Shown here piece after piece: positions 1 to 5,402 of a DNA stretch of 6,829 nt. Position 1 is the stretch's first letter; each line of letters begins with the position of its first letter. Source of the stretch: an uncultured Maritalea sp. (GTDB lineage: Bacteria > Pseudomonadota > Alphaproteobacteria > Rhizobiales > Devosiaceae); the NCBI GenBank assembly GCA_913055925.1, contig CAJXLH010000145.1:1-6829 (forward strand), read 5' to 3'. A model generated the notes under the pieces. It was not told the origin of the DNA and searched no databases. It saw nothing but the letters and a program-made list of their open reading frames with translations. A program made the translations under genes and the position numbers.

Positions 1-1673
1 AATTGGTATCGGTGAAGACCGACCGCGTGCGTCCAGTCGCGGCAAGCCGCTCCGAAAAGGAAATCGTAGAAGCGTCGATTCGCGAAGATGTAGACGGCGT
101 ATCCCGCATCCGCCGCCAGCCTTTCGAGCGGATCAAAGCAACATTGGCCACATCCGCGACGGCTTTGTCGCAAGACATTCCAGCCTATGACCCTGTTTCA
201 CTGCTACGCCGAAACCAACCGGTTTCCCTTCCCGACGATACCCGCACGATCAATACCGATATTTATGGTGCGGAAGTGGAAGGCGAAGTAACAGTTATTC
301 AGGCATCGCTAGATATGACGCGAACCCCGACGGTTGCGATCGATGATTCTGATGCCTCTGAATATGTCCGCTCAACGGTTGAAGGGGCCTATACAGGTTT
401 CGACAATGCGGCACTTGCTTATGCGTCCACTGATATTGCCGACATCAATCCGCTGGCCGAGCGCGGTGAAGGCTTCACGTCAATTGTACAAAACATTTCA
501 ATCGTGCCGCGCACCAACATTGACGAGCAGGGTTCGGCTGCCCGTACAGAACGGATATTGAGTGTAAAAGAACCAATCTCACTCACAGAGATTCTTCTCA
601 AGAACGGTTTTACCGGCGCAATGGTCGCCTCAATCGAAGGCGCGATTAAGAACATCTACCCCTCAACAACGTTGAGCGAAGGGGTACGTTTGCGAATCTT
701 GTTCGGCAATGACCGTGGCTCCGAGACGCAAATTCCATATCGCATGAGCGTATATACAAGTGACAAGCGTCACGTTGTGACCGTTGCCCGCACCGACCGT
801 GGCAATTATGTGCTCGGTCTTGCGCCACCGGAAATTGATTTCCCAGAAGTCGATACAGAAGAGATCGACGTGGCGAACTTGCCTACGCTTTATCGGTCGA
901 TCTTTGAAACAGGCCGCAAACACGATTTGTCTGACGTCACAATCGAACGCATCATTTCAATGTTTGCCTATGATCTGGACCTAACCAAGCGGATCAATGC
1001 CGGCGATTCGATTGAGCTATTGTTCTCCGAAGCGAATGAGGTGGGCAATAAAGAGTTGCTTTATGTCGGTTTGAAACTCGCCAACGCTGAACGTCATATG
1101 TATCGACACCAAACCGAAGATGGTTTGGTCGACTATTATGATGAGAACGGCCAAACCGGGAAAAAGTTCTTGATGCGGCGTCCGCTTAAAGGTGGCGGCA
1201 AGCTAAGGTCGAACTATGGCTATCGGGTGCACCCGATTTTCAAGACATACAAGTTGCACACAGGCGTTGACCTTTCTGCGAGAACAGGCACCCCAATTTA
1301 TGCCGCCGGTAACGGTGTCGTAAAACGGGCCCAATGGGTTTCAGGCTATGGCCGCTATGTCTCATTGAGCCATGCGAACGGTTATGAAACAGCTTACGCC
1401 CACATGACACGAATCGCAGATGGAATGAAACCAGGTGTCCGCGTGCGACAGGGCCAGATTATCGGTTATGTCGGCTCAACTGGTTACTCCACCGGACCGC
1501 ACTTGCACTATGAAATCAAGATCAACGGCCGCACCGTTGATCCTTTGAAAGTGCGACTGCCGCGCGACAAGGCACTGCCAAACAAATATCGTGCAAAGTT
1601 TGATCGCACGATCACGCAAATCCAAGAGCTGATGAAACGCGAGCCAAGCCCGATCACCGTGGCGCAGCGTTAA
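1..1673 (+). CDS. M23 family zinc metallopeptidase (peptidoglycan endopeptidase), 5' end missing
   Basis: The protein is a LytM/M23-type endopeptidase, expected to cut peptide cross-links of peptidoglycan in the periplasm. The frame is open to the left edge, and the first in-frame start-like codon is a TTG at base 3 with no visible ribosome site, so the true start and any signal peptide or membrane anchor lie outside the window. Numbering from that TTG (556 residues), the M23 domain spans about 400-520. The zinc and catalytic set is complete: H419 and D423 in HTGVDLSA, H467 in AYAHM, and H500/H502 in GPHLHYE. This predicts an active enzyme rather than a degenerate EnvC/NlpD-like activator. 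Residues about 189-235 and 295-345 resemble the LysM/OapA-like and regulatory N-terminal modules common in long M23 proteins. Residues 1-185 look low-complexity and polar, possibly a linker. The family call is secure; the exact cleavage specificity is not known. Confidence 0.93.
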   Translation, partial: LVSVKTDRVRPVAASRSEKEIVEASIREDVDGVSRIRRQPFERIKATLATSATALSQDIPAYDPVSLLRRNQPVSLPDDTRTINTDIYGAEVEGEVTVIQASLDMTRTPTVAIDDSDASEYVRSTVEGAYTGFDNAALAYASTDIADINPLAERGEGFTSIVQNISIVPRTNIDEQGSAARTERILSVKEPISLTEILLKNGFTGAMVASIEGAIKNIYPSTTLSEGVRLRILFGNDRGSETQIPYRMSVYTSDKRHVVTVARTDRGNYVLGLAPPEIDFPEVDTEEIDVANLPTLYRSIFETGRKHDLSDVTIERIISMFAYDLDLTKRINAGDSIELLFSEANEVGNKELLYVGLKLANAERHMYRHQTEDGLVDYYDENGQTGKKFLMRRPLKGGGKLRSNYGYRVHPIFKTYKLHTGVDLSARTGTPIYAAGNGVVKRAQWVSGYGRYVSLSHANGYETAYAHMTRIADGMKPGVRVRQGQIIGYVGSTGYSTGPHLHYEIKINGRTVDPLKVRLPRDKALPNKYRAKFDRTITQIQELMKREPSPITVAQR

Positions 1674-1674
1674 C

Positions 1675-1696
1675 CTCGTCTCTTTCTTAAGACGAG
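1675..1696. terminator. Hairpin between convergent genes, possible bidirectional terminator
   Basis: CTCGTCT (1675-1681) pairs perfectly with AGACGAG (1690-1696) across an 8-base loop. It sits exactly between the stop of the M23 gene (1671-1673) and the stop of the convergent CBS gene (1687-1689). Neither side is followed by a clear T-tract, so intrinsic termination is only inferred from the position. Confidence 0.4.
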
Positions 1697-2115
1697 ATAT
1701 ACTCCCGCATCGCCTCGGCTTCTTTTTCCGCCTGCTCGATTTTGCGTTTCACAAGGTCACCAATAGAGATGAGCCCCACCAGTTTACCCGCGTCAACAAC
1801 GGGCATATGACGAATGCGCTTTTGCGTCATGACACCCATCAGCTGATCAACGGTTGCGTCCAAATCGCTGGTGAACGGATCCGGCGTCATGCATTTGCCA
1901 ATAGAATCCTGCAACGCCGATGCACCCGATTCGCGCATACGCCGCACAATGTCACGTTCTGACAAGATGCCACACACCTCGCCCACATCGCCCATGACCA
2001 CAACAACACCAATATTATTTTCACCCAAAATATCGACGGCTTTAGAAACCGTATCCGAGCGGGTTACTGTAAAAACGGCATTGCCCTTTTCATTCAGAAT
2101 TTCGCTGACTTTCAT
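1687..2115 (-). CDS. Two-CBS-domain protein
   Basis: This is a 142-residue stand-alone CBS-pair protein. CBS domains pair into a Bateman module that usually binds adenosyl nucleotides (AMP, ATP, NADH, SAM) as an energy sensor; the partner is unknown here. Domain 1 covers about residues 1-60, with the typical VSKAVDILGENNIGVVVV and GILSERDIVRR segments. Domain 2 covers about 69-125, with MTPDPFTSDLDATVDQLMGVM and RHMPVVDAGKLVGLISIGDLVK. The tail is a charged helix, KRKIEQAEKEAEAM. I chose the ATG at 2115 because AAGGGGA lies 8 bases before it; an upstream in-frame extension of 21 residues has no such site and is not CBS-like. It lies 83 bases downstream of the cupin gene on the same strand and may be co-transcribed or use its own promoter. 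Confidence 0.93.
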   Translation of the reverse strand: MKVSEILNEKGNAVFTVTRSDTVSKAVDILGENNIGVVVVMGDVGEVCGILSERDIVRRMRESGASALQDSIGKCMTPDPFTSDLDATVDQLMGVMTQKRIRHMPVVDAGKLVGLISIGDLVKRKIEQAEKEAEAMREYISS

Positions 2116-2141
2116 AAAATAAGTCCCCTTTCGGCACTTAA

Positions 2142-2170
2142 ATTGTGCGTCATCAAATTGATTTGGGCAA
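2142..2170 (-). promoter_or_regulatory. Possible sigma-70-type promoter for the CBS gene
   Basis: On the minus strand TTGCCC (2170-2165) is followed after 17 bases by CACAAT (2147-2142). Each box matches the consensus at four of six bases. The predicted start would be near 2135, about 20 bases before the ATG. The match is moderate and could be chance. Confidence 0.3.
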
Positions 2171-2198
2171 GCGGACACTTATTGGCGATTCGTATCAG

Positions 2199-2708
2199 CT
2201 ACTCTTTGACGTTTGGGTCGCCCGCGAAATAGCCAACTTTTGCATCCTCAAATGTCATATGACGGTGCCCAAACTGCTGATGGCCCTGACGTCGTGACAT
2301 AGACATGATTTTCCCCGTATCAGGATATTGCACCACATCCGTGTCAGCCTTGTTTGATATACCGATATAAACAAGCGGCTCGTCGCCGGTATTGAACAAT
2401 TGGTGCGCAAATTCTGGACCACCAACTGGCGCACCCAAAACATCACCCGCTTTGACTTGGTGCCGTTCTGCCCCAAACCGATATTCGCCGCTCCCTTTTA
2501 GGAGGATGAACATCTCATCTTCCGCATGGTGCACATGAAACGGACATGCGGTTTTGCCAGGCGGCACAATTGTATAAGCGGCACCAATTTTGGTGAGGCC
2601 GAGCGCATCGGCAATGCCGCCGTCACTTGATTCGTAAATGGTGCCTTCATTAAAGCTTTCCATTTCCAATTCATCCAACCGGACAAAGGCTTTCACATCA
2701 TTGCTCAT
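2199..2708 (-). CDS. Cupin-domain protein
   Basis: This 169-residue protein has one conserved cupin barrel at about residues 40-120. Motif 1 is intact as H58, H60 and E65 in PFHVHHAEDEMF, followed by the turn at LLKGSGEY. Motif 2 supplies H102 and probably N106 in GGPEFAHQLFNTG. Three His plus one Glu is the usual metal-binding set, so a metal-dependent barrel is likely. Cupins of this layout include sugar isomerases, dioxygenases and simple binding proteins, so no substrate is named. The C-terminal part (YPDTGK, then a His/Gln-rich stretch GHQQFGHRH) lies outside the barrel. Its ATG overlaps the stop of the upstream VOC gene as ATGA (2705-2708), which points to translational coupling and a shared transcript. 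Confidence 0.9.
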   Translation of the reverse strand: MSNDVKAFVRLDELEMESFNEGTIYESSDGGIADALGLTKIGAAYTIVPPGKTACPFHVHHAEDEMFILLKGSGEYRFGAERHQVKAGDVLGAPVGGPEFAHQLFNTGDEPLVYIGISNKADTDVVQYPDTGKIMSMSRRQGHQQFGHRHMTFEDAKVGYFAGDPNVKE

Positions 2709-3061
2709 CTTACATCCTCAAGTTCGGCCCAGACGGCCATTTCATTTCCGCTACCCGGTTCAACAAAGTGAAACCGCTTGCCGCCCGGAAACGCAAATAT
2801 CGGCCGCGTGATCTCGCCGCCAGCATCTTCGATTTGCTTTTGCGCCGCACCAAGATCATCAGCTTTTAAAACAACCAGCGGTTTATCCACCGCGTCCTTG
2901 GTGCCATCCATGCCACCATCCAGCCCAGCATTGTTAAAAGCGAAGTATTCTGGGCCATAGTCGGTAAACGACCAGCCAAGCGCGTTAGCAAAAAAGTGTT
3001 TGGAGCGCGTCAGCTCCTTTCCTGGCAATTCCACATAGTCAATTTTCAGCAAAGTAGGCAT
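2705..3061 (-). CDS. VOC family protein (glyoxalase/bleomycin-resistance fold)
   Basis: With the start chosen here the product is 118 residues, the usual size for a single-chain VOC protein made of two beta-alpha-beta-beta-beta modules. Module 1 is about residues 5-55 (KIDYVELPGKELTRSKHFF, ALGWSFTDYGPEYFAF) and module 2 about 60-115 (PLVVLKADDLGAAQKQIEDAGG, then RFHFVEPGSGNEMAVW). E107 in the last strand is at the place where glyoxalase-type proteins carry a metal ligand; the other ligands are not clear, so catalysis is uncertain. I chose ATG 3061 because GGGAG lies 6 bases before it. A longer frame from GTG 3115 would begin inside the likely promoter spacer. It is the first gene of a probable VOC-cupin pair. 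Specific substrate: unknown. Confidence 0.9.
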   Translation of the reverse strand: MPTLLKIDYVELPGKELTRSKHFFANALGWSFTDYGPEYFAFNNAGLDGGMDGTKDAVDKPLVVLKADDLGAAQKQIEDAGGEITRPIFAFPGGKRFHFVEPGSGNEMAVWAELEDVR

Positions 3062-3102
3062 TTCCATCTCCCAAGCCAGCATGGTTATCTTGTTCTCTTT
3101 TT

Positions 3103-3131
3103 GTTCTATTTCCACATAGATCCAGAGTCAA
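3103..3131 (-). promoter_or_regulatory. Likely sigma-70-type promoter for the VOC-cupin pair
   Basis: On the minus strand TTGACT (3131-3126, five of six matches) and TAGAAC (3108-3103, four of six) are separated by exactly 17 bases. Transcription would begin near 3096, leaving a leader of about 35 bases before ATG 3061. This also argues against the GTG start at 3115, which falls within the spacer. Confidence 0.5.
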
Positions 3132-3682
3132 TCAGGCAGCACAAATTTCCGCGTAAGAATTGTCTCATCGCGGTGGAAGGAAATGGGAAGCGAGACGAAA
3201 GCCATCTCAGCTATGCAAAAATAGTGAAGACGAATTTCGTCTCGCGTGGTCAGGCCTTACGATCAAATCCAATGCGGCCCGGGGTGCTCACCCTTTTATC
3301 CCCTTACACACGCCACAAAACCGTGATGAAAGACATGGCTGCGCCAAGTCTCGGCTTTGTCGATTTTTCAGAACGGCCATCAAACCGTCAGCGGTTTACA
3401 GTTATCCTCGGCGTCGGACTGGACACATAGGTTCAATCGAAAAACAATACGGCCATTGCTTTTCCAACCTCTTGTTTTGGCATCAACTCTTAAGCGCGAT
3501 ATTGGAATTGTTCGCTTTGTGATTCTGGCGCCGTTTGCCTGCCCGTCGGCAGCCCGCAAACTTCAAACAAGATGAAACTAGAATAATCTCGTTTGGGACA
3601 GCGGGGATAAACTGCGCATAGCAAATAGATAACCGCCTGCGAGAATAAGCAATTTGCGGTTCGCGTGCGTGGATAAGTCTGA
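3132..3682. other. Gene-less stretch between the VOC promoter and the TetR gene
   Basis: I see no convincing gene here. Plus-strand frames such as 2996-3430 and 3160-3522 give compositions unlike real proteins, with no recognisable domain and no ribosome site, and the first one runs antisense through the VOC start. The minus-strand frames are broken by stops. No tRNA, SRP RNA or tmRNA signature was recognised. The stretch does hold inverted repeats: a perfect 11-bp pair (3190-3200 with 3235-3245), CTGCC/GGCAG (3539-3543 with 3548-3552), and AACCGC/GCGGTT (3631-3636 with 3656-3661). A decayed gene or an unrecognised small RNA remains possible. Confidence 0.6.
3190..3245. repeat. Perfect 11-bp inverted repeat with an internal dyad
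   Basis: GCGAGACGAAA (3190-3200) is repeated in reverse complement as TTTCGTCTCGC (3235-3245), with 34 bases between. The right arm also forms a local dyad with its own flank: AGACGAA and TTCGTCT around one base (3229-3243 region). The two foldings exclude each other. No T-run follows either arm, so a simple terminator is unlikely. Function is unknown. Confidence 0.7.
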
Positions 3683-4270
3683 CTAGGTTTTCACAAACAA
3701 GCGATTCGCAGATTTTAAGAGCACCTCGCCATATTGCGGCTGGCTCCATTTTTTCTTGGACGTTAAGTCGTGCCAGATGCCGCTTTTGATAAAGGCCCAG
3801 AGTAAATCTGATGCTTCGGCGCGGGTGTACTCTTCAGCCAGTGTGCCATCGCGTTCCAACGCGGCGATGGCCGCGTCGCAGCCTTCCCAAAGATCTTGCA
3901 TGCGGTGATCAAGCACTTTGCGCGCATCTTCATCATGCTCAGCCAAAATGGCCAGTGCATGCAAAGATGGCCAAACAACTGGCAAATAATCTGTCCAAGC
4001 CTTTAAGAACGCGTTCAACCGCTCGATGCCGGTTTTCGCAGCACGGCTGGGCGCAAGATGTGCGTCGGTATTATGGATTCGATCCAAATAGAAAGTGGTC
4101 TGCGCCAACAATTCGGCGCGATTACCGAAATGCAAATAGACCGCTTGCCGCGACACCCCAGCATGTTTGGCGATGTCAGACATGCGAACGCCGCGACCAT
4201 CGCCTTTCTCCAACAATTGCAAGCAAGAACTCAGAATACGTTCCCGCGTCGTTTCGGCTTCACTTGACAT
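3683..4270 (-). CDS. TetR/AcrR family transcriptional repressor
   Basis: This 195-residue protein has the normal length of TetR-family repressors. The N-terminal DNA-binding domain covers about residues 7-55: TTRERILSSCLQLLEKG as helix 1, and MSDIAKHAGVSRQAVYLHFGNRAELL (30-55) as the helix-turn-helix plus the conserved Y-x-HF-x-N/K-R signature. The rest is the helical ligand-binding and dimer domain, with W100, W166 and W175 among its aromatic residues. Ligand unknown. I chose ATG 4270, with AGGAGG 11 bases upstream; GTG 4282 directly abuts that ribosome site and is unlikely. It is divergent from the SDR gene, and three matching palindromes lie between the two starts, so it very likely represses both itself and the SDR gene until an inducer binds. 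Confidence 0.93.
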   Translation of the reverse strand: MSSEAETTRERILSSCLQLLEKGDGRGVRMSDIAKHAGVSRQAVYLHFGNRAELLAQTTFYLDRIHNTDAHLAPSRAAKTGIERLNAFLKAWTDYLPVVWPSLHALAILAEHDEDARKVLDHRMQDLWEGCDAAIAALERDGTLAEEYTRAEASDLLWAFIKSGIWHDLTSKKKWSQPQYGEVLLKSANRLFVKT

Positions 4271-4292
4271 CGTGTAAAGCACCTCCTATTTA
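4264..4292 (+). promoter_or_regulatory. Possible promoter of the SDR gene
   Basis: A perfect -35 box TTGACA (4264-4269) is followed after 17 bases by TATTTA (4287-4292), a weak -10 (three of six). Transcription would start near 4299 and leave about 35 bases of leader. The -35 lies inside operator site 1 and the -10 edge runs into site 2, as expected for repression by steric block. Confidence 0.4.
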
Positions 4293-4318
4293 CACCATGT
4301 CAATTTACACCGTGTAAA
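4264..4318. promoter_or_regulatory. Three TetR-type operator copies between divergent starts
   Basis: Three 15-bp sites of the form seven bases, one centre base, seven bases are present. Site 3, TTTACACCGTGTAAA (4304-4318), is a perfect dyad. Site 2, TTTACACCATGTCAA (4289-4303), directly abuts it. Site 1, TTGACATCGTGTAAA (4264-4278), is the reverse complement of site 2 except for the centre base. Site 1 covers a plus-strand -35 box and overlaps the TetR ATG. Dyads of this size in a TetR divergent region are the normal operator arrangement; binding by this TetR is inferred. Confidence 0.8.
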
Positions 4319-4334
4319 GTCAATGGAGCAAAAG

Positions 4335-4967
4335 ATGAAACTTACAATTTTTGGAGCAACTGGAAGCGTTGGCAAACTATTGGTGCCGAACCTTTTGGCG
4401 AAAGGGCATGAGGTAAAAATCCTTACCCGCAACCCGAAAAACTTACCCAACGGATTTGAAAATGTTGAAGCGATTACCGGCGATGTCGCTGATCCGAGTG
4501 CTGTTGCCAAAGCAATAGAAGGAGCCGATGCGGTTTACTGTTTGTTGGGCGCGCCGCTACGTGACACAAGCCGCATCCGCGAACGCGGCACAAAAGTCAT
4601 TGTCGACGAGATGAAAAAGCAAAGTATTGACCGCATCATTTGTCTTTCCGCATTTGGTACAGGCGAAACCTGGAAGCTTATGCCATGGTCTTACCGGACA
4701 CTTCTCGGTCCCCTGTTACTCAACCGCATGTTTGACGACCACAATGCGCAAGAAAAAATACTCAAAAACTCCCCGCTCAACTGGACATTTGTGCGCCCGG
4801 TCAACTTAAATGACGATCCTGCAAACGTCCTCCGCGTCGGAGAAGCGGATATCCCAGCGCAGGAAAAAATCGGGTTAAAAGTTTCTCGGCAAAACGTCGC
4901 GAAATTTATGGCAGAAATCGCTTCAAAAGCGGAAACGCCGCGAAAAGCCTATTGGTTGGCGAGTTGA
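4335..4967 (+). CDS. NAD(P)-binding atypical SDR (NmrA-like oxidoreductase family)
   Basis: This 210-residue protein has a Rossmann fold beginning at residue 1 (MKLTIFGATGSVGK). The glycine motif G7-A-T-G-S-V-G13 binds the dinucleotide; TRNP at 31-34 (R32) suggests NADP(H) over NAD(H); GDV at 49-51 and CLLGAP at 69-74 complete the cofactor site. There is no Y-x3-K catalytic pair, which is typical of the atypical SDR group of NmrA, YwnB and biliverdin reductase B; S105 in CLSAFGTG and WTFVRP (150-155) match that group. It may be a redox sensor or a quinone, flavin or carbonyl reductase; I cannot choose. Start: GGAG six bases before ATG 4335; the earlier ATG at 4323 has no ribosome site. Likely repressed by the divergent TetR. 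Confidence 0.9.
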   Translation: MKLTIFGATGSVGKLLVPNLLAKGHEVKILTRNPKNLPNGFENVEAITGDVADPSAVAKAIEGADAVYCLLGAPLRDTSRIRERGTKVIVDEMKKQSIDRIICLSAFGTGETWKLMPWSYRTLLGPLLLNRMFDDHNAQEKILKNSPLNWTFVRPVNLNDDPANVLRVGEADIPAQEKIGLKVSRQNVAKFMAEIASKAETPRKAYWLAS

Positions 4968-4976
4968 GGCAACGGA

Positions 4977-5009
4977 CAATTCCGCAATTCATTCCTTTGG
5001 CCGGAATTG
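4977..5009. repeat. 8-bp inverted repeat upstream of the DUF2834 gene
   Basis: CAATTCCG (4977-4984) and CGGAATTG (5002-5009) are perfect reverse complements separated by 17 bases. The right arm overlaps the -35-like TTGATT at 5007. It could be an operator; with no T-tract it is a poor terminator for the SDR gene. Confidence 0.45.
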
Positions 5010-5034
5010 ATTTGGCTCAGCCAAAATCTATAGC
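5007..5034 (+). promoter_or_regulatory. Possible promoter of the DUF2834 gene with an operator-like dyad in its spacer
   Basis: TTGATT (5007-5012) and TATAGC (5029-5034) are 16 bases apart, each with four of six consensus matches. Nearly all of the spacer is taken by TTTGGCTCAGCCAAA (5011-5025), a perfect seven-one-seven dyad. The leader to ATG 5058 would be about 17 bases and include the ribosome site AGGAG (5046-5050). Confidence 0.4.
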
Positions 5035-5057
5035 GTCCCGACCAAAGGAGTAATTTC

Positions 5058-5402
5058 ATGGAACGCAAACATCTTTATATCGTCTTGGCCATTCTCGGCT
5101 TTGTTTTGCCCTGGATGCATTATGTTGGGTTCATTCAAATAAATGGCCTGAACATTCCATTATTCATCGCCAACATTTTTGCCAATGGCCCAGCCACCGG
5201 CTTTGCAGCGGATGTGCTTTGGGCAACGCTTGTATTTTGGATCTGGACCTATTTCGATTCGAAAGAAAACAACCTGCCAAACTGGTGGGTGTCGCTTGTC
5301 CTCGGCGCTTGTGTCGGCCTATCCGTCGCCCTGCCGATCTATCTTTTGATGCGAGAGCAGGCCCTATCTGCCACCAAAGCACCTATTGGCGCCACAAACT
5401 AA
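5058..5402 (+). CDS. DUF2834-type small membrane protein
   Basis: This 114-residue protein is predicted to sit in the inner membrane with three helices: about residues 6-24 (YIVLAILGFVLPWM region), 48-66 (GFAADVLWATLVFWIWTYF) and 76-97 (NWWVSLVLGACVGLSVALPIYL). The pattern of an N-terminal LAILG-VLPW helix, a middle segment PLFIANIFAN and an A-D-V start of helix 2 matches the DUF2834 family as I know it. No function is established for the family. The start is ATG 5058 with AGGAG seven bases upstream. Its neighbours are the SDR gene on the same strand 90 bases upstream and the LysR gene convergent with it; the two stop codons overlap by four bases. Co-transcription with the SDR gene is possible but it seems to have its own promoter. 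Confidence 0.85.
   Translation: MERKHLYIVLAILGFVLPWMHYVGFIQINGLNIPLFIANIFANGPATGFAADVLWATLVFWIWTYFDSKENNLPNWWVSLVLGACVGLSVALPIYLLMREQALSATKAPIGATN

Noticed and set aside
2996..3430. Plus-strand frame of 144 codons across the gene-less stretch
   Set aside because: It runs antisense through the VOC start and promoter, has no ribosome site or recognisable domain, and its composition is not protein-like.
3430..3440. GGTTCAATC, resembling a tRNA T-arm
   Set aside because: No matching acceptor, anticodon or D-arm pairing is present around it.
3160..3522. Plus-strand frame of 120 codons
   Set aside because: It overlaps the previous frame in another phase, is rich in Arg, Cys and His in a non-natural pattern, and lacks domain signals.
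3539..3552. CTGCC/GGCAG hairpin as a terminator
   Set aside because: It has only five pairs, no T-tract on either side, and no gene end close enough.
3483..3749. Minus-strand frame of 88 codons downstream of and overlapping the TetR end
   Set aside because: It overlaps the TetR 3' end in another frame, with no ribosome site or similarity that I recognise.
4298..4303. Minus-strand TTGACA as the TetR -35 box
   Set aside because: A box 17 bases on would be GCTTTA, and the start would fall past the TetR ATG; the match follows from the mirrored operator.
3811..4317. Plus-strand frame of 168 codons antisense to TetR
   Set aside because: It is the complement of a clear TetR gene, runs over the operators and has no recognisable fold.
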